Assembly: GCF_036373705.1 (NCBI RefSeq)
Contig: NW_027102723.1
Location: forward strand, 1 to 64,000
From: Amia ocellicauda
Taxonomy: Eukaryota; Chordata; Actinopteri; Amiiformes; Amiidae
Length of the DNA stretch: 64,000 bases
Reading direction: 5' to 3'
The position numbers were made by a program, and so were the translations under genes. Positions 23,294-36,701 of the stretch are shown in pieces. Numbering within the stretch: the stretch's first letter is position 1; the number at the start of each line of letters is the position of its first letter. The notes beneath the pieces were generated by a model that was not told the origin of the DNA, ran no database searches, and was given only the letters and a program-made list of their open reading frames with translations.

Positions 23294-24312
23294 CAGTGGT
23301 TCCCAAGCGTTGTAATGCCACGGCACACTTTGCTGAGACCAAAAACCTTCGCGGCGCACCAACATGAAAAAAAAAAAAAAGGATTTACTAGGTATTGTCT
23401 CACCTGAATGGCAACAGGCTGCTAAAACTATTATCACACGCACATTGCATGTTAAAGTATGTCAGTAAGGGAGTAATTAAAAGGGCAAATGTGTGAAGTG
23501 CAAGGAGTGGTCCTTAGTGGTTAGGTAAAAAAGTACACAGACAAACTAAATAATCCCTTGATACAAATCATTTATTTAGTGCAGACAGACCAAGACCAGC
23601 CACAATAAACTATTCGCAGTAAATATAAATTCACAGCAAAATAGGTTCAGTTCACAATATCCTATAACAAGCTGCACAAAGGCAGCGCTAGCAGTGGAAA
23701 GAACGAAGAACTGCAGGAGAAACGCCGGGGCTATTTAGAGCCCGATTATTCAACACAGAGGGGGAAAACCAAGGCCAAATGAGACTTAGAGGAACAGGAG
23801 ACATCCAACAACAGTATAAAGATAAAAAGGAATTCACCACATGTCCCTTTAATCAATTGCCTTGCAGTTCCACTGTGTAGCGTTATGTTGGGTGTATTTT
23901 GATAAGAGCATTTGGGCTCTGAGCTGAAGCACTGATCTAAAGAAGACCTCTTCACCCCCAAAGTTATCAGATTTCCTTTGCTCATCAGCTTGGAACTGGT
24001 TTGCATCAAAGTGACAGTTTTGGGGAGGATGGCACCGAGAAGAGGCCAAATAGGTTGAATCCTGCTATGAGATGTCTGGAGAAAGGGGCCTGTAGGTGAT
24101 AAAAACTCTTTGAAGTGGACGAGAGCCGAAATCCCGACATAGAGCTACGAACCCGGGCCAACCGGCATTTCCAAAAGATGGCATGGATTGACATCAGTCA
24201 TAAATCAAGCCCCCCTCCATTAGGACACTGGGGGCTGAAACCGAAATCCAATCTCAAGAACTCAAGAACCAATCACCTATTGATCTGACAGACTATAAGG
24301 AACAGTGCACAG

Positions 24313-24349
<37 letters not shown>

Positions 24350-25974
24350 TTCTCTCTCACCTGAACCAGTAACTCGCTGCCACAGCTCAACCTGTAGCTC
24401 TGTTGCCCGAACCGGAACCAGAAACCAACCAAGTCTTTGCCGGCAACAGAAGAGTTAAACTGGGAGAAGGAGATTGAGCCGTACGAAGAATTCTTTTAAA
24501 GGACTTTATTAAATAAAGAACTTTACAGACTGCGCATGCCCGCCTGTGCCCACCTGATCAGTGGAGTTTTACAGCTGGACAATTGAGTAAGTCGAATGTA
24601 TATGAAAGTGTTCAGTCATTTAAATAGCTATTTGAGTCTTAAGAAACTTGACCCTTGGAACGAACAGGGCCCTGCTTTCCTCAAAGACTTTGTCTTCAAG
24701 TAACTACGGTGGAACCCTGCTTACAAAGAAGATTTTGTGCACAACCTTGGAGCCTTCAAACCAGTGGAAAATCTGTTTGGAAAAGACTCTAATTTCGCGA
24801 AACCCCAACTTCCAGGTGCATCGACTGAGTGGAAGTTCTTGGACAAAGCCGAACCGCACTGCCTTTGTTCCAAACCACACGGACCATGTGCCGTGTGCTG
24901 TGATCTGAGCCCGAAGACAGAGAGGCCTCTCTGCGACGAAGTTCAGATAAGTTTAACAGTTTGGAGTTCATGATTCATGACATTTGAGAAATCAATTAGA
25001 AATGTTATTCTGTGATTCATAACTCTAGAATGTGTAATATCATTTAGTTTTCTTAAATATAAATGTGTGTTGCATTAAACTGTTTTGTTGATAATTTTAG
25101 AAATAAAATCTGTCAACCCCGAGAAATATCTTCTCATTCCTGTTTAACTGTTTAGTATGAAATTGACACAAGTCAATAGACGTTAGATTATTGGTGGCCC
25201 TGCCTATCCTTGATCATTGAATAATAATCAGTTAAGGGAAATTGTGGTAACAAGTAACGATAGGATCTTTCTCGGCACCTAAACGTAAATGAGACTGATA
25301 TATATATAACGAGAAGTTACCTGACATAAATACTAACCTGCGTAGTTATTTAATGTCTGACTAACAATACTAACGAGAGACTCACCTTCGTCTTACTAAC
25401 CGGTATTGTAGTTAATGTGTTTATGACATTTTTTGTTTAACGATTTGTGTGTTATCATATGCGATCCCATGGTCTTTGATTTGGTCACGGAAGTGATTTG
25501 TCTTTGATTTGTTGATCTAGAGTTGAATTTTGATTAGCTTTTCCCTTTTGTATAATTAGTGTAGTGCTACATTTAGTCTTTGTTTTTGAATAAATTTAAC
25601 AATTTATATCTTTGGAATTGGTGTCTGTGTCCAATTATTACAGAAATTGAGTTCTACAAGATTCCAGGATTCGTGATAAGGTGATACTATAAATTCACTT
25701 CTTAAATTGAAATTTATAAGTGTACCTTACGATACAACTGATAGCACTGCAACTCAGTGTAGGTGTGCGTTCAGTCCGGCAAACACAACATTTCAGTTAT
25801 GAAACGCTTTCTACAGGTGATGTATAAATGTAATATTTTCACACATTTGAATAAGTTTGATTTGATACAAGATTTATGAAGTTGACCAAACAAAATGACA
25901 TAATATTTTTCAGGGGATAAAAATCTCACGACACAATTGGGTAGTCCTCACGGCACACGGGTTGAAAACCACTG
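23294..25974 (+). mobile_element. hAT-type transposon, R8 copy (2681 bp)
   Basis: Both termini and AGCCAAGC duplications present (right copy 25975-25982). It lacks the 309-bp left-arm segment that carries one subterminal inverted arm. Confidence 0.9.
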
Positions 25975-26044
25975 AGCCAAGCCACGGTGCTTCTTGGCTT
26001 TGCACGGCCACTGAGACTGCCAGGGGAAGATGGTGAGAAGCTTC

Positions 26045-26133
26045 ACTTCGATAGCTCAGTTGGTAGAGCGGAGGACTGTAGGTTTCAGGCAGCGGGCATC
26101 CTTAGGTCGCTGGTTCAATTCCGGCTCGAAGGA
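26045..26133 (+). tRNA. tRNA-Tyr(GTA), R8, first pair mismatched
   Basis: Intact boxes, intron and anticodon. The first base is A instead of C, giving an A1/G72 mismatch at the end of the acceptor stem, which may weaken 5' processing or aminoacylation. Confidence 0.92.
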
Positions 26134-26368
26134 AGGCGTGATTATGGTTTGACATCGGTTTTGGACGAGCTCCCAAATGTCAAGCCATTGGAATTGCATG
26201 AGGACAAGGAGAAAACACCGGAAATTCGGATTTGCTGTGGAGAACTCGCATTGCCCAAACATCTCATATGCATGTGACCCTTTTCACCCTGAGCCCAGTT
26301 TTCTAAACCGGCCAGAAAGCGGTCTGGAACAATCATGAAGCCAACACATTGTAAAGCACTTCACTGAA

Positions 26369-26441
26369 GCCCGGGTAGCTCAGCCGGTAGAGCATCAGAC
26401 TTTTAATCTGAGGGTCCAGGGTTCGAGTCCCTGTTCGGGCG
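26369..26441 (+). tRNA. tRNA-Lys(TTT), R8
   Basis: Full length, with 3' end GGGCG giving a Watson-Crick G1-C72 pair. Both promoter boxes are intact. Confidence 0.96.
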
Positions 26442-26930
26442 CCTTGTTGACCGAGAGCCATGATGGTGAAAAGCCTGGATGGCCTTCCAGGTGACAATGA
26501 AATATGCAGTTGCGTCTAGGCAAGGTGTCTAGTCCTCTTTGCTTCTTTCGGCAAATATCCAGCCTGGGCAAGTGTTGTCTTCCAGAGGCAAGTCAAGCCA
26601 GGAACTCTGAGAGATGTTTTTGCCGTTGACGACGTGTCACTTTAGAACAGCACAACATGCATCTCTACTTGACTTGGCACAATCTGTGAGGGTTTGGGCC
26701 AACACAACGTGTCCACACATTTGCAGGCGTCTTGAAATACTTGGAATGACCTGTGGCCCCATGCCATGCAGAAGTCCACAGCTATGCCTCATCCCCAATG
26801 TGCCACTTGTAAGAACTTTGTAAAAAGCGACAGAGAACATGATCAGCAAAGAAACACAATTCTCCTGAGAACGACAATCATCGTGCCGATCGTAATCTCA
26901 GTGCATACCTGGATGCCCAACAAGCCAAGC

Positions 26931-27945
26931 CAGTGGTTCCCAAGCGTTGTAATGCCACGGCACACTTTGCTGAGACCAAAAACCTTCGCGGCGCACCAAC
27001 ATGAAAAAAAAAAAAAAGGATTTACTAGGTATTGTCTCACCTGAATGGCAACAGGCTGCTAAAACTATTATCACACGCACATTGCATGTTAAAGTATGTC
27101 AGTAAGGGAGTAATTAAAAGGGCAAATGTGTGAAGTGCAAGGAGTGGCCCTTAGTGGTTAGGTAAAAAAGTACACAGACAAACTAAATAATCCCTTGATA
27201 CAAATCATTTATTTAGTGCAGACAGACCAAGACCAGCCACAATAAACTATTCGCAGTAAATATAAATTCACAGCAAAATAGGTTCAGTTCACAATATCCT
27301 ATAACAAGCTGCACAAAGGCATCGCTAGCAGTGGAAAGTACGAAGAACTGCAGAAGAAACGCCGGGGCTATTTAGAGCCCGATTATTCAACACAGAGGGG
27401 GGAAACCAAAGCCAAATGAGACTTAGAGGAACAGGAGACATCCAACAACAGTATAAAGATGAAAAGGAATTCACCACATGTCCCTTTAATCAATTGCCTT
27501 GCAGTTCCACTGTGTAGCGTTATGTTGGGTGTATTTTGATAAGAGCATTTGGGCTCTGAGCTGAAGCACTGATCTAAAGAAGACCTCTCCACCCCCAAAG
27601 TTATCAGATTTCCTTTGCTCATCAGCTTGGAACTGGTTTGCATCAAAGTGACAGTTTTGGGGAGGATGGCACCGAGAAGAGGCCAAATAGGTTGAATCCT
27701 GCTATGAGATGTCTGGAGAAAGGGGCCTGTAGGTGATAAAAACTCTTTGAAGTGGACGAGAGCCGAAATCCCGACATAGAGCTACGAACCCGGGCCAACC
27801 GGCATTTCCAAATGATGGCATGGATTGACATCAGTCATAAATCAAGCCCCCCTCCATTAGGACACTGGGGGCTGAAACCGAAATCCAATCTCAAGAACTC
27901 AAGAACCAATCACCTATTGATCTGACAGACTATAAGGAACAGTGC

Positions 27946-27993
<48 letters not shown>

Positions 27994-29087
27994 ACCTGAA
28001 CCAGTAACTCGCTGCCACAGCTCAACCTGTAGCTCTGTTGCCCGAACCGGAACCAGAAACCAACCAAGTCTTTGCCGGCAACAGAAGAGTTAAACTGGGA
28101 GAAGGAGATTGAGCCGTACGAAGAATTCTATTAAAGGACTATATTAAAGAAAGAACTTTACAGACTGCGCATGCCCGCCTGTGCCCACCTGATCAGTGGA
28201 GTTTTACAGCTGGACAATTGAGTAAGTCGAATGTATATGAAAGTGTTCAGTCATTTAAATAGCTATTTGAGTCTTAAGAAACTTGACCCTTGGAACGAAC
28301 AGGGCCCTGCTTTCCTCAAAGACTTTGTCTTCAAGTAACTACGGTGGAACCCTGCTTACAAAGAAGATTTTGTGCACAACCTTGGAGCCTTCAAACCAGT
28401 GGAAAATCTGTTTGGAAAAGACTCTAATTTCGCGAAACCCCAATTTCCAGGTGCATCGACTGAGTGGAAGTTCTTGGACAAAGCCGAACCGCACTGCCTT
28501 TGTTCCAAACCACACGGACCATGTGCCGTGTGCTGTGATCTGAGCCCGAAGACAGAGAGGCCTCTCTGCGACGAAGTTCAGATAAGTTTAAAAGTTTGGA
28601 GTTCATGATTCATGACATTTGAGAAATCAATTAGAAATGTTATTCTGTGATTCAAAACTCTAGAATGTGTAATATCATTTAGTTTTCTTAAATATAAATG
28701 TGTGTTGCATTAAACTGTTTTGTTGATAATTTTAGAAATAAAATCTGTCAACCCCGAGAAATATCTTCTCATTCCTGTTTAACTGTTTAGTCTGAAATTG
28801 ACACAAGTCAATAGACGTTAGATTATTGGTGGCCCTGCCTATCCTTGATCATTGAATAATAATCAGTTAAGGGAAATTGTGGTAACAAGTAATGATAGGA
28901 TCTTTCTCGGCACCTAAACGTAAATGAGACTGATATATATATAACGAGAAGTTACCTGACATAAATACTAACCTGCGTAGTTATTTAATGTCTGACTAAC
29001 AATACTAACGAGAGACTCACCTTCGTCTTACTAACCGGTATTGTAGTTAATGTGTTTATAACCTTTTTTGTTTAACGATTTGTGTGT
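26931..29087 (+). mobile_element. hAT remnant, R9 (right end lost)
   Basis: Left terminus present. Carries the 309-bp and 935-bp deletions. Confidence 0.88.
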
Positions 29088-29141
29088 TAGAGCATCAGAC
29101 TTTTAATCTGAGGGTCCAGGGTTCGAGTCCCTGTTCGGGCG
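29088..29141 (+). pseudogene. 5'-truncated tRNA-Lys(TTT), R9
   Basis: Same junction; 54 nt remain. Confidence 0.94.
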
Positions 29142-29648
29142 CCTTGTTGACCGAGGGCCATGATGGTGAAAAGCCTGGATGGCCTTCCAGGTGACAATGA
29201 AATATGCAGTTGCGTCTAGGCAAGGTTTCTAGTCCTCTTTGCTTCTTTCGGCAAATATCCAGCCTGGGCAAGTGTTGTCTTCCAGAGGCAAGTCAAGCCA
29301 GGAACTCTGAGAGATGTTTTTGCCGTTGACGACGTGTCACTTTAGAACAGCACAACATGCATCTCTACTTGACTTGGCACAATCTGTGAGGGTTGGGCCA
29401 ACACAACGTGTCCACACATTTGCAGGCGTCTTGAAATACTTGGAATGACCTGTGGCCCCATGCCATGCAGAAGTCCACAGCTATGCGTGTCAGCATGCTC
29501 TGCTCTTCATCCCCAATGTGCCACTTGTAAGAACTGTGTAAAAAGCGACAGAGAACGTGATCAGCAAAGAAACACAATTCTCCTGAGAACGACAATCATC
29601 GTGCCGATCGTAATCTCAGTGCATACCTGGATGCCCAACAAGCCAAGC

Positions 29649-30972
29649 CAGTGGTTCCCAAGCGTTGTAATGCCACGGAACACTTTGCTGAGACCAAAAA
29701 CCTTCGCGGCGCACCAACATGAAAAAAAAAAAAAAGGATTTACTAGGTATTGTCTCACCTGAATGGCAACAGGCTGCTAAAACTATTATCACACGCACAT
29801 TGCATGTTAAAGTATGTCAGTAAGGGAGTAATTAAAAGGGCAAATGTGTGAAGTGCAAGGAGTGGCCCTTAGTGGTTAGGTAAAAAAGTACACAGACAAA
29901 CTAAATAATCCCTTGATACAAATCATTTATTTAGTGCAGACAGACCAAGACCAGCCACAATAAACTATTCGCAGTAAATATAAATTCACAGCAAAATAGG
30001 TTCAGTTCACAATATCCTATAACAAGCTGTATTTAACGAAGTAGTTAAACGTTACAAAGGGCATTACAATTTTAGAAAAACAATAGCACACGGATCAAAC
30101 ATGCTATCCCCGCCATTTTATTCGATTTGATTAAACGTTTCGCGACCGAAATGTATTGTGTGCAGACTGAACGCACACCTGAGCCGAGCACGATCACAAT
30201 ACATATCCACAGTTAATCTAAGCAGTATCATATTGTAACCGTTTCGGTCTGTTATCAACCCTTCCGGATCCAAAACCAGGAGTCAGACACCCTTTTCGGT
30301 GGACATGCTGTTGACTTCTCACAAGCACCATCTGCCTTCACAAAGGCAGCGCTAGCAGTGGAAAGAACGAAGAACTGCAGGAGAAACGCCGGTGCTATTT
30401 AGAGCCCGATTATTCAACACAGAGGGGGAAAACCAAGGCCAAATGAGACTTAGAGGAACAGGAGACATCCAACAACAGTATAAAGATAAAAAGGAATTCA
30501 CCACATGTCCCTTTAATCAATTGCCTTGCAGTTCCACTGTGTAGCGTTATGTTGGGTGTATTTTGATAAGAGCATTTGGGCTCTGAGCTGAAGCACTGAT
30601 CTAAAGAAGACCTCTCCACCCCCAAAGTTATCAGATTTCCTTTGCTCATCAGCTTGGAACTGGTTTGCATCAAAGTGACAGTTTTGGGGAGGATGGCACC
30701 GAGAAGAGGCCAAATAGGTTGAATCCTGCTATGAGATGTCTGGAGAAAGGGGCCTGTAGGTGATAAAAACTCTTTGAAGTGGACGAGAGCCGAAATCCCG
30801 ACATAGTGCTACGAACCCGGGCCAACCGGCATTTCCAAAAGATGGCATGGATTGACATCAGTCATAAATCAAGCCCCCCTCCATTAGGACACTGGGGGCT
30901 GAAACCGAAATCCAATCTCAAGAACTCAAGAACCAATCATCTATTGATCTGACAGACTATAAGGAACAGTGC

Positions 30973-31023
<51 letters not shown>

Positions 31024-32646
31024 TTCTCTCACCTGAACCAGTAACTCGCTGCCACAGCTCAACCTGTAGCTCTGTTGCCCGAACCGGAACCAGAAACCAA
31101 CCAAGTCTTTGCCGGCAACAGAAGAGTTAAACTGGGAGAAGGAGATTGAGCCGTACGAAGAATTCTTTTAAAGGACTTTATTAAATAAAGAACTTTACAG
31201 ACTGCGCATGCCCGCCTGTGCCCACCTGATCAGTGGAGTTTTACAGCTGGACAATTGAGTAAGTCGAATGTATATGAAAGTGTTCAGTCATTTAAATAGC
31301 TATTTGAGTCTTAAGAAACTTGACCCTTGGAACGAACAGGGCCCTGCTTTCCTCAAAGACTTTGTCTTCAAGTAACTACGGTGGAACCCTGCTTACAAAG
31401 AAGATTTTGTGCACAACCTTGGAGCCTTCAAACCAGTGGAAAATCTGTTTGGAAAAGACTCTAATTTCGCGAAACCCCAACTTCCAGGTGCATCGACTGA
31501 GTGGAAGTTCTTGGACAAAGCCGAACCGCACTGCCTTTGTTCCAAACCACACGGACCATGTGCCGTGTGCTGTGATCTGAGCCCGAAGACAGAGAGGCCT
31601 CTCTGCGACGAAGTTCAGATAAGTTTAACAGTTTGGAGTTCATGATTCATGACATTTGAGAAATCAATTAGAAATGTTATTCTGTGATTCATAACTCTAG
31701 AATGTGTAATATCATTTAGTTTTCTTAAATATAAATGTGTGTTGCATTAAACTGTTTTGTTGATAATTTTAGAAATAAAATCTGTCAACCCCGAGAAATA
31801 TCTTCTCATTCCTGTTTAACTGTTTAGTCTGAAATTGACACAAGTCAATAGACGTTAGATTATTGGTGGCCCTGCCTATCCTTGATCATTGAATAATAAT
31901 CAGTTAAGGGAAATTGTGGTAACAAGTAACGATAGGATCTTTCTCGGCACCTAAACGTAAATGAGACTGATATATATATAACGAGAAGTTACCTGACATA
32001 AATACTAACCTGCGTAGTTATTTAATGTCTGACTAACAATACTAACGAGAGACTCACCTTCGTCTTACTAACCGGTATTGTAGTTAATGTGTTTATAACC
32101 TTTTTTGTTTAACGATTTGTGTGTTATCATATGCGATCCCATGGTCTTTGATTTGGTCACGGAAGTGATTTGTCTTTGATTTGTTGATCTAGAGTTGAAT
32201 TTTGATTAGCTTTTCCCTTTTGTATAATTAGTGTAGTGCTACATTTAGTCTTTGTTTTTGAATAAATTTAACAATTTATATCTTTGGAATTGGTGTCTGT
32301 GTCCAATTATTACAGAAATTGAGTTCTACAAGATTCCAGGATTCGTGATAAGGTGATACTATAAATTCACTTCTTAAATTGAAATTTATAAGTGTACCTT
32401 ACGATACAACTGATAGCACTGCAACTCAGTGTAGGTGTGCGTTCAGTCCGGCAAACACAACATTTCAGTTATGAAACGCTTTCTACAGGTGATGTATAAA
32501 TGTAATATTTTCACACATTTGAATAAGTTTGATTTGATACAAGATTTATGAAGTTGACCAAACAAAATGACATAATATTTTTCAGGGGATAAAAATCTCA
32601 CGACACAATTGGGTAGTCCTCACGGCACACGGGTTGAAAACCACTG
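29649..32646 (+). mobile_element. hAT-type transposon, R10 copy (2998 bp, most complete)
   Basis: Both termini and both AGCCAAGC target duplications (29641-29648, 32647-32654), with all internal segments kept. Use this copy as the reference for the element. I see no frame with hAT dimerisation or catalytic domains, so it is classed as non-autonomous. Confidence 0.91.
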
Positions 32647-32716
32647 AGCCAAGCCACGGTGCTTCTTGGCTTTGCACGGCCACTGAGACTGCCAGGGGAA
32701 GACGGTGAAAAGCTTC

Positions 32717-32805
32717 CCTTCGATAGCTCAGTTGGTAGAGCGGAGGACTGTAGGTTTCAGGCAGCGGGCATCCTTAGGTTGCTGGTTCAATTCCGGCTCG
32801 AAGGA
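32717..32805 (+). tRNA. tRNA-Tyr(GTA), R10
   Basis: Intact acceptor stem, intron, A box and B box. A C-to-T change in the variable region (GGTTGC in place of GGTCGC) is shared with R11 and R12 and should be tolerable. Confidence 0.95.
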
Positions 32806-33040
32806 AGGCGTGATTATGGTTTGACATCGGTTTTGGACGAGCTCCCAAATGTCAAGCCATTGGAATTGCATGAGGACAAGGAGAAAACACCGGAAATTCG
32901 GTTTTGCTGTGGAGAACTCGCATTGCCCAAACATCTCATATGCATGTGACCCTTTTCACCCTGAGCCCAGTTTTCTAAACCGGCCAGAAAGCGGTCTGGA
33001 ACAATCATGAAGCCAACACATTGTGAAGCACTTCACTGAA

Positions 33041-33113
33041 GCCCGGGTAGCTCAGCCGGTAGAGCATCAGACTCTTAATCTGAGGGTCCAGGGTTCGAGT
33101 CCCTGTTCGGGCG
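33041..33113 (+). tRNA. tRNA-Lys(CTT), R10
   Basis: Full length and otherwise like the TTT genes, but the anticodon is CTT (33074-33076). It still reads a lysine codon (AAG). The change also removes the TTTT run in the anticodon loop that TTT genes carry. Confidence 0.95.
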
Positions 33114-33620
33114 CCTTGTTGACCGAGGGCCATGATGGTGAAAAGCCTGGATGGCCTTCCAGGTGACAATGAAATATGCAGTTGCGTCTAGGCAAGGTGT
33201 CTAGTCCTCTTTGCTTCTTTCGGCAAATATCCAGCCTGGGCAAGTGTTGTCTTCCAGAGGCAAGTCAAGCCAGGAACTCTGAGAGATGTTTTTGCCGTTG
33301 ACGACGTGTCACTTTAGAACAGCACAACATGCATCTCTACTTGACTTGGCACAATCTGTGAGGGTTGGGCCAACACAACGTGTCCACACATTTGCAGGCG
33401 TCTTGAAATACTTGGAATGACCTGTGGCCCCATGCCATGCAGAAGTCCACAGCTATGCGTGTCAGCATGCTCTGCTCCTCATCCCCAATGTGCCACTTGT
33501 AAGAACTTTGTAAAAAGCGACAGAGAACATGATCAGCAAAGAAACACAATTCTCCTGAGAACGACAATCATCGTGCCGATCGTAATCTCAGTGCATACCT
33601 GGATGCCCAACAAGCCAAGC

Positions 33621-34635
33621 CAGTGGTTCCCAAGCGTTGTAATGCCACGGCACACTTTGCTGAGACCAAAAACCTTCGCGGCGCACCAACATGAAAAAAA
33701 AAAAAACGGATTTACTAGGTATTGTCTCACCTGAATGGCAACAGGCTGCTAAAACTATTATCACACGCACATTGCATGTTAAAGTATGTCAGTAAGGGAG
33801 TAATTTAAAGGGCAAATGTGTGAAGTGCAAGGAGTGGCCCTTAGTGGTTAGGTAAAAAAGTACACAGACAAACTAAATAATCCCTTGATACAAATCATTT
33901 ATTTAGTGCAGACAGACCAAGACCAGCCACAATAAACTATTCGCAGTAAATATAAATTCACAGCAAAATAGGTTCAGTTCACAATATCCTATAACAAGCT
34001 GCACAAAGGCAGCGCTAGCAGTGGAAAGAACGAAGAACTGCAGGAGAAACGCCGGGGCTATTTAGAGCCCGATTATTCAACACAGAGGGGGAAAACCAAG
34101 GCCAAATGAGACTTAGAGGAACAGGAGACATCCAACAACAGTATAAAGATAAAAAGGAATTCACCACATGTCCCTTTAATCAATTGCCTTGCAGTTCCAC
34201 TGTGTAGCGTTATGTTGGGTGTATTTTGATAAGAGCATTAGGGCTCTGAGCTGAAGCACTGATCTAAAGAAGACCTCTCCACCCCCAAAGTTATCAGATT
34301 TCCTTTGCTCATCAGCTTGGAACTGGTTTGCATCAAAGTGACAGTTTTGGGGAGGATGGCACCGAGAAGAGGCCAAATAGGTTGAATCCTGCTATGAGAT
34401 GTCTGGAGAAAGGGGCCTGTAGGTGATAAAAACTCTTTGAAGTGGACGAGAGCCGAAATCCCGACATAGTGCTACGAACCCGGGCCAACCGGCATTTCCA
34501 AAAGATGGCATGGATTGACATCAGTCATAAATCAAGCCCCCCTCCATTAGGACACTGGGGGCTGAAACCGAAATCCAATCTCAAAAACTCAAGAACCAAT
34601 CATCTATTGATCTGACAGACTATAAGGAACAGTGC

Positions 34636-34682
<47 letters not shown>

Positions 34683-36307
34683 TTCTCTCTCACCTGAACC
34701 AGTAACTCGCTGCCACAGCTCAACCTGTAGCTCTGTTGCCCGAACCGGAACCAGAAACCAACCAAGTCTTTGCCGGCAACAGAAGAGTTAAACTGGGAGA
34801 AGGAGATTGAGCCGTACGAAGAATTCTTTTAAAGGACTTTATTAAATAAAGAACTTTACAGACTGCGCATGCCCGCCTGTGCCCACCTGATCAGTGGAGT
34901 TTTACAGCTGGACAATTGAGTAAGTCGAATGTATATGAAAGTGTTCAGTCATTTAAATAGCTATTTGAGTCTTAAGAAACTTGACCCTTGGAACGAACAG
35001 GGCCCTGCTTTCCTCAAAGACTTTGTCTTCAAGTAACTACGGTGGAACCCTGCTTACAAAGAAGATTTTGTGCACAACCTTGGAGCCTTCAAACCAGTGG
35101 AAAATCTGTTTGGAAAAGACTCTAATTTCGCGAAACCCCAACTTCCAGGTGCATCGACTGAGTGGAAGTTCTTGGACAAAGCCGAACCGCACTGCCTTTG
35201 TTCCAAACCACACGGACCATGTGCCGTGTGCTGTGATCTGAGCCCGAAGACAGAGAGGCCTCTCTGCGACGAAGTTCAGATAAGTTTAACAGTTTGGAGT
35301 TCATGATTCATGACATTTGAGAAATCAATTAGAAATGTTATTCTGTGATTCATAACTCTAGAATGTGTAATATCATTTAGTTTTCTTAAATATAAATGTG
35401 TGTTGCATTAAACTGTTTTGTTGATAATTTTAGAAATAAAATCTGTCAACCCCGAGAAATATCTTCTCATTCCTGTTTAACTGTTTAGTCTGAAATTGAC
35501 ACAAGTCAATAGACGTTAGATTATTGGTGGCCCTGCCTATCCTTGATCATTGAATAATAATCAGTTAAGGGAAATTGTGGTAACAAGTAACGATAGGATC
35601 TTTCTCGGCACCTAAACGTAAATGAGACTGATATATATATAACGAGAAGTTACCTGACATAAATACTAACCTGCGTAGTTATTTAATGTCTGACTAACAA
35701 TACTAACGAGAGACTCACCTTCGTCTTACTAACCGGTATTGTAGTTAATGTGTTTATAACCTTTTTTGTTTAACGATTTGTGTGTTATCATATGCGATCC
35801 CATGGTCTTTGATTTGGTCACGGAAGTGATTTGTCTTTGATTTGTTGATCTAGAGTTGAATTTTGATTAGCTTTTCCCTTTTGTATAATTAGTGTAGTGC
35901 TACATTTAGTCTTTGTTTTTGAATAAATTTAACAATTTATATCTTTGGAATTGGTGTCTGTGTCCAATTATTACAGAAATTGAGTTCTACAAGATTCCAG
36001 GATTCGTGATAAGGTGATACTATAAATTCACTTCTTAAATTGAAATTTATAAGTGTACCTTACGATACAACTGATAGCAGTGCAACTCAGTGTAGGTGTG
36101 CGTTCAGTCCGGCAAACACAACATTTCAGTTATGAAACGCTTTCTACAGGTGATGTATAAATGTAATATTTTCACACATTTGAATAAGTTTGATTTGATA
36201 CAAGATTTATGAAGTAGACCAAACAAAATGACATAATATTTTTCAGGGGATAAAAATCTCACGACACAATTGGGTAGTCCTCACGGCACACGGGTTGAAA
36301 ACCACTG
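33621..36307 (+). mobile_element. hAT-type transposon, R11 copy (2687 bp)
   Basis: Both ends and target duplications present; 309-bp deletion. Confidence 0.9.
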
Positions 36308-36377
36308 AGCCAAGCCACGGTGCTTCTTGGCTTTGCACGGCCACTGAGACTGCCAGGGGAAGACGGTGAGAAGCTTC

Positions 36378-36466
36378 CCTTCGATAGCTCAGTTGGTAGA
36401 GCGGAGGACTGTAGGTTTCAGGCAGCGGGCATCCTTAGGTTGCTGGTTCAATTCCGGCTCGAAGGA
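36378..36466 (+). tRNA. tRNA-Tyr(GTA), R11
   Basis: Same sequence type as R10, including the variable-region T. All stems and promoter boxes are intact. Confidence 0.95.
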
Positions 36467-36701
36467 AGGCGTGATTATGGTTTGACATCGGTTTTGGAAG
36501 AGCTCCCAAATGTCAAGCCATTGGAATTGCATGAGGACAAGGAGAAAACACCGGAAATTCGGATTTGCTGTGGAGAACTCGCATTGCCCAAACATCTCAT
36601 ATGCATGTGACCCTTTTCACCCTGAGCCCAGTTTTCTAAACCGGCCAGAAAGCGGTCTGGAACAATCATGAAGCCAACACATTGTGAAGCACTTCACTGA
36701 A

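Larger units (their letters stand above)
22789..26443 (+). repeat. Array unit R8 (3655 bp)
   Basis: Has only the 309-bp deletion, so it keeps both transposon ends, tRNA-Tyr and tRNA-Lys. CT tract at 24313-24358, interrupted twice by TTT. Confidence 0.95.
26444..29143 (+). repeat. Array unit R9 (2700 bp)
   Basis: 309-bp and 935-bp deletion form. The spacer also has a private deletion of about 19 bp near 26787, where CAGCTATGC joins CTCATCCCC. CT tract at 27950-27993. Confidence 0.94.
29144..33115 (+). repeat. Array unit R10 (3972 bp, complete form)
   Basis: The longest unit, with none of the recurrent deletions, and the best reference copy of the repeat. It contains spacer, a 2998-bp transposon, tRNA-Tyr and tRNA-Lys with anticodon CTT. 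CT tract at 30977-31030. Confidence 0.96.
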
